Shown here: positions 16,289 through 23,855 of the stretch, piece by piece
Position numbering within the stretch: position 1 is the stretch's first letter
Layout of the letters: each line of letters starts with the position of its first letter
Assembly: GCA_015057585.1 (NCBI GenBank)
Contig: SVEF01000018.1
Span: 1-50,159 of the forward strand
Source: Lachnospiraceae bacterium
Lineage (GTDB): Bacteria > Bacillota > Clostridia > Lachnospirales > Lachnospiraceae
Direction: 5' to 3'
Length of the DNA: 50,159 nt
Position numbers and translations under genes: made by a program
The notes under the pieces: generated by a model
Database searches by the model: none
Told to the model about the DNA's origin: nothing
The model's input: the letters and a program-made list of their open reading frames with translations, nothing else

Positions 16289-17668
16289 TCACGTACTACA
16301 GAATGCGTACTTTAAGATAAACAGTACGGTAAGTACATACATAAGCGGTGTAATCTTCTTTCTGTTTTCCTTGCCTGTGAACAGGTTGATAACAGTGTAG
16401 GAGATAACGCCGATAGCGATACCTTCGGAGATGCTGTATGCCAGAGGCATAGCGATGATACAAAGGTAAGCAGGAATTGCTTCTGCGTAGTTCTCAAATT
16501 TAATCTTCACAACGGAGCCCATCATGTAGAAACCTACGATAACGAGAGCCGGAGCCGTAGCGAAGCCCGGAACTGCGAGGAAGATTGGGGAAAGTAAAAT
16601 GGCAAGTAAGAACATGATACCGGTCGTAATTGCGGTAAGACCTGTTCTGCCGCCTTCGGTAACACCGGAGGCACTTTCCACGTATGTAGTCGTTGTAGAG
16701 GTACCAAGAACGGCACCAACGCTGGTTGCGATAGCGTCTGCAAGAAGCGCACCCTTAATCTTAGGGAGTTTGCCCTCTTCGTCGAGCATTTCAGCCTTGG
16801 AAGCAACACCGATTAAGGTGCCAAGGGTATCAAACATGTCAACGAACAGGAATGCAAACATAACAACCAGGAAGTCTAAAATCTTAACGCTTGCAAATGC
16901 TTCCTTTGTGAAGCACTTACCGAACGTATCGCCGAGAGCGGCAAAATCCGGTAAGGAGAAGCTTGGGAATACGGTGAAGTAGCCTGTATCAACGTTAGGT
17001 ACATAAAGTCCTGTCAATTCTGCAACCATACCGAGAACCCAGGTAATTAAAATGCCGAGCAAAATGGAACCCTTTACCTTTGCATGTGCCAGGATGGCCG
17101 TGATGATAATGCCAAGCAGTGCAAGGATAGCGGAGATGCCTGCTGTGTGGAAATCTTCCGGTGCAAAGTGCTGGTAAGTAATTAACGTAGCATCGCTGTT
17201 TACGATGATGTCTGCACCCTGCAGACCGATGAAAGCAATGAACATACCGATACCAACCGATACCGCATACTTTAATGTCAACGGAATGGCATTAAAGATG
17301 GCTTCACGTACGTTCGTAATGGAAAGTACGATGAAGATAAGACCTTCGATAAATACAGCAAGAAGAACTGTCTGGAACGGAACGCCCATACCCATACATA
17401 CGGTATAAGTAAAGTAAGCGTTTAAGCCCATTCCCGGGGCCAGTGCAAACGGATAGTTTGCAAAGATTGCCATCAGGAAAGAACCGATGGCGGATGCGAT
17501 TGCTGTGGCAAGGAATACGGCTTCAGGTGACATGCCGTCTACCAGACCAAGCATGCTTGGGTTAACTGCGAGGATATACGCCATTGTCATAAAGGTCGTG
17601 ATACCGGCAAGAATCTCTGTTTTTACAGTAGTCTTGTTCTCGCTGAGTTTGAACCATTTTTCAAGCAT
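16289..17668 (-). CDS. NCS2 family purine permease (AzgA/PbuG-like)
   Basis: The 459-aa product is a 12-14 helix nucleobase:cation symporter, probably for adenine, guanine or hypoxanthine. Signature segments are ILAGITTFMTMAYILAVNPS near the N-terminus, FANYPFALAPGMGLNAYF (substrate-site helix) and TTTYVESASGVTEGGRTGL, all typical of the AzgA-like branch. The start at 17668 (MLEKWFKLSENK) is chosen because AAGGAGG lies just before it; an upstream extension of 113 residues is not credible. A promoter is seen at 17766-17794 on the same strand. No purine riboswitch is visible in the leader. Confidence 0.92.
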   Translation of the reverse strand: MLEKWFKLSENKTTVKTEILAGITTFMTMAYILAVNPSMLGLVDGMSPEAVFLATAIASAIGSFLMAIFANYPFALAPGMGLNAYFTYTVCMGMGVPFQTVLLAVFIEGLIFIVLSITNVREAIFNAIPLTLKYAVSVGIGMFIAFIGLQGADIIVNSDATLITYQHFAPEDFHTAGISAILALLGIIITAILAHAKVKGSILLGILITWVLGMVAELTGLYVPNVDTGYFTVFPSFSLPDFAALGDTFGKCFTKEAFASVKILDFLVVMFAFLFVDMFDTLGTLIGVASKAEMLDEEGKLPKIKGALLADAIATSVGAVLGTSTTTTYVESASGVTEGGRTGLTAITTGIMFLLAILLSPIFLAVPGFATAPALVIVGFYMMGSVVKIKFENYAEAIPAYLCIIAMPLAYSISEGIAIGVISYTVINLFTGKENRKKITPLMYVLTVLFILKYAFCST

Positions 17669-17710
17669 AATGATTACCTCCTTAATATGAAATTTTCTCG
17701 CGCAAACGCC

Positions 17711-17730
17711 TTTTGCGAATTGTCGCAAAA
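17711..17730 (-). promoter_or_regulatory. Leader hairpin of the NCS2 permease mRNA
   Basis: TTTTGCG and CGCAAAA form a perfect 7-bp inverted repeat around AATTGT, within the transcribed leader between the promoter and ribosome site. It could be an operator or an RNA element; no known riboswitch fits. The rest of the 17669-17891 gap holds only the promoters. Confidence 0.35.
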
Positions 17731-17765
17731 TCACGTTCCGCACGATGCCATAAAAAGACGTTTTC

Positions 17766-17794
17766 AGTTTAGCAAACGTGTCGGATGCTGTCAA
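17766..17794 (-). promoter_or_regulatory. Sigma-A type promoter for the NCS2 permease
   Basis: On the complement, TTGACA (17794-17789) and TAAACT (17771-17766) are separated by 17 bp. The predicted transcript would have a leader of about 90 nt. Confidence 0.65.
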
Positions 17795-17891
17795 TTTGTG
17801 AACTAAGAAATGGTAAATATTACTCATAAAGACAGCTGTAGAATTCATATAGATAGACAAGCCCAAATTGTAAAGTGGAGGAGGAAACCAT

Positions 17892-19724
17892 ATGGAGAAC
17901 AAAACAGAAGGCCGGTTACGTAATATAAAACTGACGGTCGGCATTGTATTGCTGCTTTTTTTGTGCTTTGTATTACTGGGACGTGGGAACGGAACAGGGG
18001 ACGGCACGGGAGAGGAAACGGGAACGCCGGTGCCGACAATCGAGGCACCGTTAGAACTTCATAATGCGTGGATCGTAAAATCGGAGGGGACCTTCCTTAC
18101 GGTAGTGTATGAAGAGGAACCGGTGGTATTCCGTCTGCCGCAGGCATTGCCGGAGGAATTGTCCGGGTGCATCGCCGATTTAACGGTGGAAAAGGGCGTG
18201 GTCACAAAGGCAAAAATCAAGACGGACACTATTATGGCGAAGGTACTGCGGATTGGCGCGGATTTTATTGAACTGGAAGGATACGGAGTGGTGCCGCTTG
18301 CAGAACACAGCAGAGTGTACCGGTTATATGAGGAGGCGGCGGGAGCACAATGGGTGGATGTAGTTGTTGGATATACGACCTCCTCGTTTGTGCTGGATGG
18401 GGATAAAATCTGTGCGGCACTGATCGAAAAGGAAGTGGAGGTAACCGCAATTCGTGTGCTGTTACAGTCAGCTTCCTATGGTGGTTATACGCATGAACTG
18501 GTAGAATGCGGAAGTGAAAGCCGGTTTTATCTAAGTGACGGAAGTGAAAAGACCATCTGGTACAAAGAAGGCGAAAAAGTGACAGTGACGCCGGAACTGG
18601 TGGCAGAGTACGGTGGAAGAGTTTATCTTGGAACCGAAAAGGACGCGGGAAAACTTTCCTTATACAATGTGCGGAGGGCAATCGGAGTGCCGTCTTACCG
18701 GGGAACACTGGAAATCACGTTACAGTCCGGGAAACTTCTGGTGGTCAATGAACTTTCTCTGGAGGAGTATTTATACGGCGTGCTGCCGAGTGAAATGCCG
18801 GACAACTTTGGAACAGAAGCGCTCAAGGCGCAGGCGGTCTGTGCCAGAAGCTATGCCTGCAACCAGCTGCTTGCCAACCGGTACTGTGCGTACGGGGCGC
18901 ATGTGGATGACAGCATGAATTGCCAGGTCTATCAAAACTACGGGGAAACGGAAGGTGCGGTAAACGCAGTCAAAGCGACTTTTGGCAAGGTACTCGAACA
19001 GGACGGTAAGTGCATTACGGCGTACTATTTTTCCTGCTCGTACGGACATACCTCTGACAGTAAAGATGTCTGGGGAAAGGATGCGGGCACGGTTTTGGGC
19101 GGAGTCGCACAGACAGAAGGAAAGATAGGACAGGATTTGTCCACGGAGAACGGGTTTGCAAACTACTTAAACAGTGAAAGAGCCTGGTATGACGAGGAAT
19201 CCTTGTGGTTTCGCTGGGAAACGGTTGTGGGGGCGGAACTGGACGCGCTGATTTTAGAGAGGCTGAAGGAAAGGCAGCAGGCGGTACCGGATTGCGTTCT
19301 AAAGCAGAAAGAAGTAACGGAAGAGGGCATGACATTTACACAGGGAGTGCCGGAACAATTTGGTACGTTGAAAGATATTGTTGTTGTGGAACGAAGTAAT
19401 AGCGGGCTGATTACCAAATTACTTTTGGTAGGAAGTGAGGAAACGTATTTGATTTTAAAGGAGTATAATATCCGTTTTGTACTGGCTCCAAAGAATACGG
19501 TGTATTTACAAAACGGTAGTACGACCAGCAACATGGCATTGCTTCCGAGTGCCTATTTTACCATAGATGCAAAGAACAATTTGTTTGTCATCAGCGGCGG
19601 CGGGTACGGACACGGAGTCGGGATGAGCCAGTACGGGGCAAAATATCTGGCAGGACAGGGTCGTGGTTTCGAAGAGATTTTATCTCATTTTTACAAAGGG
19701 GCAACATTGGAATATTTGTATTAG
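17892..19724 (+). CDS. SpoIID/LytB-domain protein, membrane-anchored
   Basis: SpoIID-like enzymes are lytic transglycosylases that trim stem-peptide-free glycan, in sporulation during engulfment. The 610-aa protein has an N-terminal membrane anchor (about 15-33), a long strand-rich region to about 270, then the SpoIID domain: LSLEEYLYGVLPSEMP (catalytic E of the family), EALKAQAVCARSYA, and the closing GGGYGHGVGMSQYGA. It is longer than classical SpoIID, so a vegetative or spore-coat-linked paralogue is possible. Start ATG 17892 follows GGAGGAGGAAA. Its 3' end overlaps the convergent YihY gene by 4 bp. Confidence 0.88.
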   Translation: MENKTEGRLRNIKLTVGIVLLLFLCFVLLGRGNGTGDGTGEETGTPVPTIEAPLELHNAWIVKSEGTFLTVVYEEEPVVFRLPQALPEELSGCIADLTVEKGVVTKAKIKTDTIMAKVLRIGADFIELEGYGVVPLAEHSRVYRLYEEAAGAQWVDVVVGYTTSSFVLDGDKICAALIEKEVEVTAIRVLLQSASYGGYTHELVECGSESRFYLSDGSEKTIWYKEGEKVTVTPELVAEYGGRVYLGTEKDAGKLSLYNVRRAIGVPSYRGTLEITLQSGKLLVVNELSLEEYLYGVLPSEMPDNFGTEALKAQAVCARSYACNQLLANRYCAYGAHVDDSMNCQVYQNYGETEGAVNAVKATFGKVLEQDGKCITAYYFSCSYGHTSDSKDVWGKDAGTVLGGVAQTEGKIGQDLSTENGFANYLNSERAWYDEESLWFRWETVVGAELDALILERLKERQQAVPDCVLKQKEVTEEGMTFTQGVPEQFGTLKDIVVVERSNSGLITKLLLVGSEETYLILKEYNIRFVLAPKNTVYLQNGSTTSNMALLPSAYFTIDAKNNLFVISGGGYGHGVGMSQYGAKYLAGQGRGFEEILSHFYKGATLEYLY

Positions 19725-20572
19725 TGTTTTTGAAAGAAACGGCGTGTGGCATCAGCAACCTTTGGGTGGGAGAGGATAACGTTGACCTTCGCACCGATAA
19801 AAAGGATGTACATACAGAAGTACAGCCAGAGCATGCAGACGGCAACGGCGGTCAGACTTCCGTATACGCGGGAGAATCGTCCCATGCGGTCAATGTAAAA
19901 GGAAAAAAGAAAGGAAAAACCAAGCCAGCCCCCGGCAGAAAGGATGGCTCCCGGAAGAGCATGAAACAGTTTTACCCTGCCGGTGGGAATTATCATATAC
20001 AAAAGCAGGAAGAAAAAAGTCAGGAGCAGCATGGTGATGAGAGGGCGCATACTCAGGATGAGGAAAGCGGCATCGCCAAATACCGGGATGTGTGAAACAA
20101 CAAACCGGTACACCTGATTTCCGAAAACAAGCAATGTCAACGTAAAAATCAAAAGAACGGCAAAGACAAACGTATACAGGACAGAAATGGCACGCAGCCG
20201 GAGATAATTGCGCTGGTCTTTGTGACCATATATGGCATTGATGCCGCGGACCAGCGCAAGTGCACCGCGGGAGGAGGACCAGAGGGCGGCGAGCACGGAA
20301 ACAGAAAGAACCGTACCTGTGGACCTGGTGCTGATTTCCGTTAACAGACCGGTTATGACGGTGTTAATGACACTTGGAAACAGATCGAGCACAAATTCCT
20401 GAATCTCTGTGACGGAAAGAGGCAGGTAATTAAGCAGGGTCAAAAGAAACACCAAAAACGGGAATACAGATAATATGGTAAAAAAAGCAGCCTGAGCGGC
20501 GAATGCCGAAACGGAATCGTCGCGCAGGGTTTTTGTAAATGCACGGAACAGACGATAAGCGGAATGTAACAT
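19721..20572 (-). CDS. YihY/UPF0761 family inner-membrane protein
   Basis: The 283-aa protein has about six transmembrane helices and the family hallmarks FAAQAAFFTILSVFPFLVFL, WSSSRGALALVRGINAIYG and a terminal GAKVNVIL. The family (YihY/BrkB, formerly called ribonuclease BN) has no firm function; transport or lipid scrambling has been discussed. Start at 20572 (MLHSAYRLFRAF) is supported by AAAGGA upstream on the complement; the longer frame adds 19 residues without a site. It is convergent with the SpoIID gene and divergent from the EAL protein. Confidence 0.88.
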   Translation of the reverse strand: MLHSAYRLFRAFTKTLRDDSVSAFAAQAAFFTILSVFPFLVFLLTLLNYLPLSVTEIQEFVLDLFPSVINTVITGLLTEISTRSTGTVLSVSVLAALWSSSRGALALVRGINAIYGHKDQRNYLRLRAISVLYTFVFAVLLIFTLTLLVFGNQVYRFVVSHIPVFGDAAFLILSMRPLITMLLLTFFFLLLYMIIPTGRVKLFHALPGAILSAGGWLGFSFLFSFYIDRMGRFSRVYGSLTAVAVCMLWLYFCMYILFIGAKVNVILSHPKVADATRRFFQKH

Positions 20573-20623
20573 AAAAATGTCCTTTCTTTCTTGGTTTCTA
20601 AGGGATAGTATATGACAAAAAGG

Positions 20624-20652
20624 TTGCAAAATATGGCGAAATGTAGTAAAAT
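20624..20652 (+). promoter_or_regulatory. Sigma-A type promoter for the EAL-domain gene
   Basis: TTGCAA (20624-20629), a 17-bp spacer and TAAAAT (20647-20652) lie 70 bp before the ATG. Confidence 0.6.
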
Positions 20653-20721
20653 TATTAGAAAGTTATAGGAATTTTTTGATAAATTGCAGGATTCTGACTG
20701 ACAAGAAGGAGAAGGCCATTT

Positions 20722-22404
20722 ATGGACAGCGCACTAGAGAGAATTTCCGTAGACCAGTTTAAAAATATCATGAAGATGTTAGACTCCAGTATGGATGATT
20801 ATCTGTATATCTATGACTTGCAGAATGATTATTACTGTATCTCGCAGAATGCGGTTTCTAAATTTCTGTTTCCGGATTCCGGATTTTACGAAGTGGATAA
20901 AAATTTACAGAGAGTTGTGTTTTCGGAAGACCAGGAGATGTTAAGCGAAGAATTACATATGGTTCTTTCCGGGGAAAAGGCATTCCATGACTGTCAGTAC
21001 CGCTGGGTGGATAAGGAACACCGTCCGGTTTGGATTAACTGCCGCGGACGCGTCATCCGTGACGAAGTTGGCAGACCGGAATTTTTGATTGGCTGTGTCA
21101 ATGAAATCGGAAATAAACAAAAGGCAGATAACATCAGCGGACTTCTCGGCGAATCCAGCATGAAAAAAGAGATTATTGAACATGACGGCAGACTGCATGG
21201 CTTTATCCTGCGTGTCGGCATTGACCGTTTTAAAGAAATCAACGAAAACAAGGGCATGGACTACGGTGACATGGTACTGAAGCGTACGGCAGACTGTATT
21301 GCTTCCGTTATTGAACCGGACCAGAGGTTATACCGGATTGTGGCGGATGAGTTTGCCATTGTGGATTTGTCGGGACGAGGAGAGGCGGATGCCATTGCGT
21401 TATACGAGGAAATCCGTCAAAAGGTGATTGAGTTTATCCGTGAAAATAAGTACGAAGTATTTTATACTCTGTCGGCAGGTGTTTTGCTGTTTGACAGTGT
21501 AGTAAACCATACGTATTACAACCTGATGAAATTATCGGAGTTTGCTTTGAATGAAGCAAAGAATCAAGGTAAAAACAAGTACTACATTTATTCGAGACAG
21601 GATTACCATGACTTTAAAGCAAGGAAAGACCTGACCCGCATCATGCGTCATGCGGTCAATCACAATTTTGAAGGCTTTACGGCGTTTTTCCAGCCGGTGG
21701 TGGATGTTAACACCAGAAAGATGATCGGCGCAGAGACACTGCTCCGCTTCTGTACGGAAGAGACCGGACCGGTGTCGCCGGTGAAATTTATTCCTCTTTT
21801 GGAGGAAAGCGGCCTGATTATTCCGGTCGGAAGATGGGTAATCCAGAGTGCCCTTGAGGCCTGCAGCCGCATCCAGCCGTACATTCCGGGATTTAAGGTG
21901 TCGATGAACGTATCCTATGTCCAGGTACTTCGGAGCAATGTGCTGGCAGATTTGATTTCCTATATCAATTGGTATCAGTTGCCGCCAAACTGTGTCCAGG
22001 TAGAATTGACCGAAAGCGGATTTTTGGAAGAAGATGATAACTTCCTAAGATTCTGTGACGGTCTGCGGGACTATGGGATTATGCTTGCATTGGATGACTT
22101 TGGTACGGGATATTCCAACTTCCATTATCTGAGTTATCTGAATCCGGATACGATTAAAATTGACCGTTCTTTCACCGCAAAGGCATTACAGAATAAGACA
22201 GAGTACAATTTACTGGAACGTATGACGGATATGTGCCACAGTGTACGGTCAAGATTCTGTATCGAAGGTATCGAGACAAAGGAAGAACTGGAGACCATCA
22301 GCAGAATGGGTCCGGATTATGTGCAGGGATATTTCTTTGGAAAGCCGTGTGCATTTGAAGATTTTATGAAGAATTTTATTGACAATAGCGAAATTAGTCG
22401 TTAG
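20722..22404 (+). CDS. PAS-GGDEF(degenerate)-EAL protein, likely c-di-GMP phosphodiesterase
   Basis: The 560-aa protein has a PAS-like N-terminal domain (about 10-125), a GGDEF domain (about 150-295) and an EAL domain (about 310-555). The GGDEF signature is VADEF near residue 206, so cyclase activity is doubtful and a regulatory role is likely. The EAL domain keeps the catalytic set: GAETLLRF (ETL variant), NVSYVQ, ELTES, DDFGTGYSNF, IKIDRSF and IEGIET with VQGYFFGKP. It should hydrolyse c-di-GMP. No membrane segment is seen, so a cytosolic ligand probably reaches the PAS domain. The pheS promoter lies in its last codons. Confidence 0.9.
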   Translation: MDSALERISVDQFKNIMKMLDSSMDDYLYIYDLQNDYYCISQNAVSKFLFPDSGFYEVDKNLQRVVFSEDQEMLSEELHMVLSGEKAFHDCQYRWVDKEHRPVWINCRGRVIRDEVGRPEFLIGCVNEIGNKQKADNISGLLGESSMKKEIIEHDGRLHGFILRVGIDRFKEINENKGMDYGDMVLKRTADCIASVIEPDQRLYRIVADEFAIVDLSGRGEADAIALYEEIRQKVIEFIRENKYEVFYTLSAGVLLFDSVVNHTYYNLMKLSEFALNEAKNQGKNKYYIYSRQDYHDFKARKDLTRIMRHAVNHNFEGFTAFFQPVVDVNTRKMIGAETLLRFCTEETGPVSPVKFIPLLEESGLIIPVGRWVIQSALEACSRIQPYIPGFKVSMNVSYVQVLRSNVLADLISYINWYQLPPNCVQVELTESGFLEEDDNFLRFCDGLRDYGIMLALDDFGTGYSNFHYLSYLNPDTIKIDRSFTAKALQNKTEYNLLERMTDMCHSVRSRFCIEGIETKEELETISRMGPDYVQGYFFGKPCAFEDFMKNFIDNSEISR

Positions 22405-22407
22405 AAT
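22379..22407 (+). promoter_or_regulatory. Promoter of the pheST operon
   Basis: TTGACA (22379-22384), 17-bp spacer and TAGAAT (22402-22407) overlap the stop codon of the EAL gene. Transcription would start just before the T-box leader. Confidence 0.65.
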
Positions 22408-22414
22408 AAGGAAC

Positions 22415-22676
22415 ATATGAAAAAGGTGTTGACGGCGTTTTTAGGATTTTATCTTCCGGCAGAGAGAAAGCATCACCGGCTGCAAGTGCTTTTCGGTTCA
22501 GTTAAAATCTCACTTTCCCGCCCGAACCGTTTGCCTGAACCATTCAGTAGGGCAGACCGTGCCTGCGCGTTAAGCAGATAATGAGTGTCCGGTTGTAATG
22601 TGAACCGGGAACAAGGGTGGTACCACGGTATTTATCGTCCCTTGCAATGCAGATGCGTTGCAAGGGATTTTTTTGT
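22415..22676 (+). ncRNA. T-box leader (phenylalanine) with terminator
   Basis: The T-box sequence AACAAGGGTGGTACCACGG is at 22611-22629, followed by the terminator: CCCTTGCAA pairs with TTGCAAGGG, then seven T (about 22638-22676). Stem I shows the GGCAGAGAGAAAGC start. A TTC at 22515-22517, just before CCGCCCG, is the likely Phe specifier. Uncharged tRNA-Phe would pair with the specifier and the GGTGG bulge to form the antiterminator and allow pheST expression. The specifier position is my reading of the pattern. Confidence 0.9.
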
Positions 22677-22698
22677 TCTGCGCACGCAACGCGACTGA

Positions 22699-22716
22699 GG
22701 AAATGCGAAGCATTTT
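22699..22716 (+). repeat. Short GAA-capped hairpin upstream of pheS
   Basis: GAAATGC and GCATTTTC pair around the trinucleotide GAA. It lies between the T-box terminator and the pheS ribosome site and has no T tract, so it is not a terminator. A similar GAA-capped stem occurs before ppdK. Confidence 0.4.
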
Positions 22717-22764
22717 CGAAGTTGCTTATCTCGCAATTCAAGATGTAGAAAAGGAGAGAACACT

Positions 22765-23781
22765 ATGAGTATGGAAACAATCAAAAACGAATTTTTGGCT
22801 GATCTTAGTGCAGTGGAAGACGCAAAGCAGCTGTCTGCTTTCTGGGCCAAGTATTTCAGCAAGGAAGGTCAGATCCAGAAACTGATGGGCGGCATTAAAA
22901 ATGTGCCAAACGAAGAAAAGAAGGCATACGGCCAGGCAGTTAATGAGGTAAAGGTCTGGGCACAGGGCTTATATGATGAAAAGAAGACAGAGGTGGAAAA
23001 GAAGGAAATGATGGCACGTTATGAGGAAGAAACCGTTGACGTGACACTTCCGGCAGACCATGTGGCATCCGCAAACTTACATCCGCTGACTTCCATCCGT
23101 AATGAGATTATCGGCATCTTCGCCGGTATGGGCTTTGATGTATTTGAAGGTCCGGAAATCGAGGACGACGACCATAACTTCACCAGATTAAACGTATTAA
23201 AGGACCATCCGTCCAGAGACATGCAGGATACGTTCTGGCTGACCGAGGACTTACTCCTTCGTACCCATACCTCGCCGGGACAGATCCGTGTCATGGATGC
23301 AAAGAAGCCTCCGATTAAGGTATTGGTACCGGGTAAGGTATTCCGTTCCGACAGCGACGCTACCCATTCCCCAATGTTTTCCCAGATGGAAGGTCTTGTA
23401 GTAGATGAGCACATCACCCTTTGTGACTTACAAGGTATGCTTGACCAGTTCGTAAAGGCAATGTTCAAGGGCGATGTAAAGACAAGACTCCGTCCGTCCT
23501 ACTTCCCGTTCACCGAGCCTTCGGTAGAGGTTGATGTCAGCTGCTTTAAGTGCGGCGGCTGCGGCTGTTCCCTTTGTAAGGGTACCGGTTGGATTGAGGT
23601 ACTTGGCGGCGGTATCGTAAACAACAAGGTTCTGGAAAACTGCGGCATCGATTCCACAAAGTATTCCGGTCTTGCATTCGGTATCGGTATGGAACGTATT
23701 ACTATGTTAAAGTACGGTATCAACCACATGGGCAAGCTGTTTGAAAACGACATTGAGTTCTTAAAGCAGTTCAAGGCGTAG
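22765..23781 (+). CDS. pheS: Phenylalanyl-tRNA synthetase alpha subunit
   Basis: The 338-aa catalytic subunit of the (alphabeta)2 class II enzyme charges tRNA-Phe. The N-terminal coiled coil (about 1-85) binds tRNA; the catalytic core carries motif 2 LRTHTSPGQIRVM, GKVFRSDSDATHSP, FTEPSVEVDVSC, and motif 3 GLAFGIGMERITML. Length is normal. ATG 22765 follows AAAGGAGAG. It is the first gene of pheS-pheT under a Phe T-box. Confidence 0.97.
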   Translation: MSMETIKNEFLADLSAVEDAKQLSAFWAKYFSKEGQIQKLMGGIKNVPNEEKKAYGQAVNEVKVWAQGLYDEKKTEVEKKEMMARYEEETVDVTLPADHVASANLHPLTSIRNEIIGIFAGMGFDVFEGPEIEDDDHNFTRLNVLKDHPSRDMQDTFWLTEDLLLRTHTSPGQIRVMDAKKPPIKVLVPGKVFRSDSDATHSPMFSQMEGLVVDEHITLCDLQGMLDQFVKAMFKGDVKTRLRPSYFPFTEPSVEVDVSCFKCGGCGCSLCKGTGWIEVLGGGIVNNKVLENCGIDSTKYSGLAFGIGMERITMLKYGINHMGKLFENDIEFLKQFKA

Positions 23782-23783
23782 CA

Positions 23784-23825
23784 AATTGCTTGCAGGCAAG
23801 CAATTGTACTTTGCTCCGCAAAGTA
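23784..23825 (+). repeat. Two tandem perfect hairpins between pheS and pheT
   Basis: AATTGCTTGC/GCAAGCAATT (23784-23805, two central bases unpaired) is followed after 1 bp by TACTTTGC/GCAAAGTA with TCC between (23807-23825). Neither has a following T tract, so they are not terminators. They may set mRNA stability or processing between the two cistrons. Confidence 0.6.
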
Positions 23826-23855
23826 GAGTTTCAAACAGAAAAGGAGAAAATAAAA

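Noticed and set aside
17669-17891. Purine riboswitch before the NCS2 permease
   Set aside because: The conserved loop and junction sequences of the guanine/adenine family are not found in the leader.
16289-18007. 572-aa form of the NCS2 permease
   Set aside because: The first 113 residues read through the promoter region and a gap; AAGGAGG precedes the ATG at 17668.
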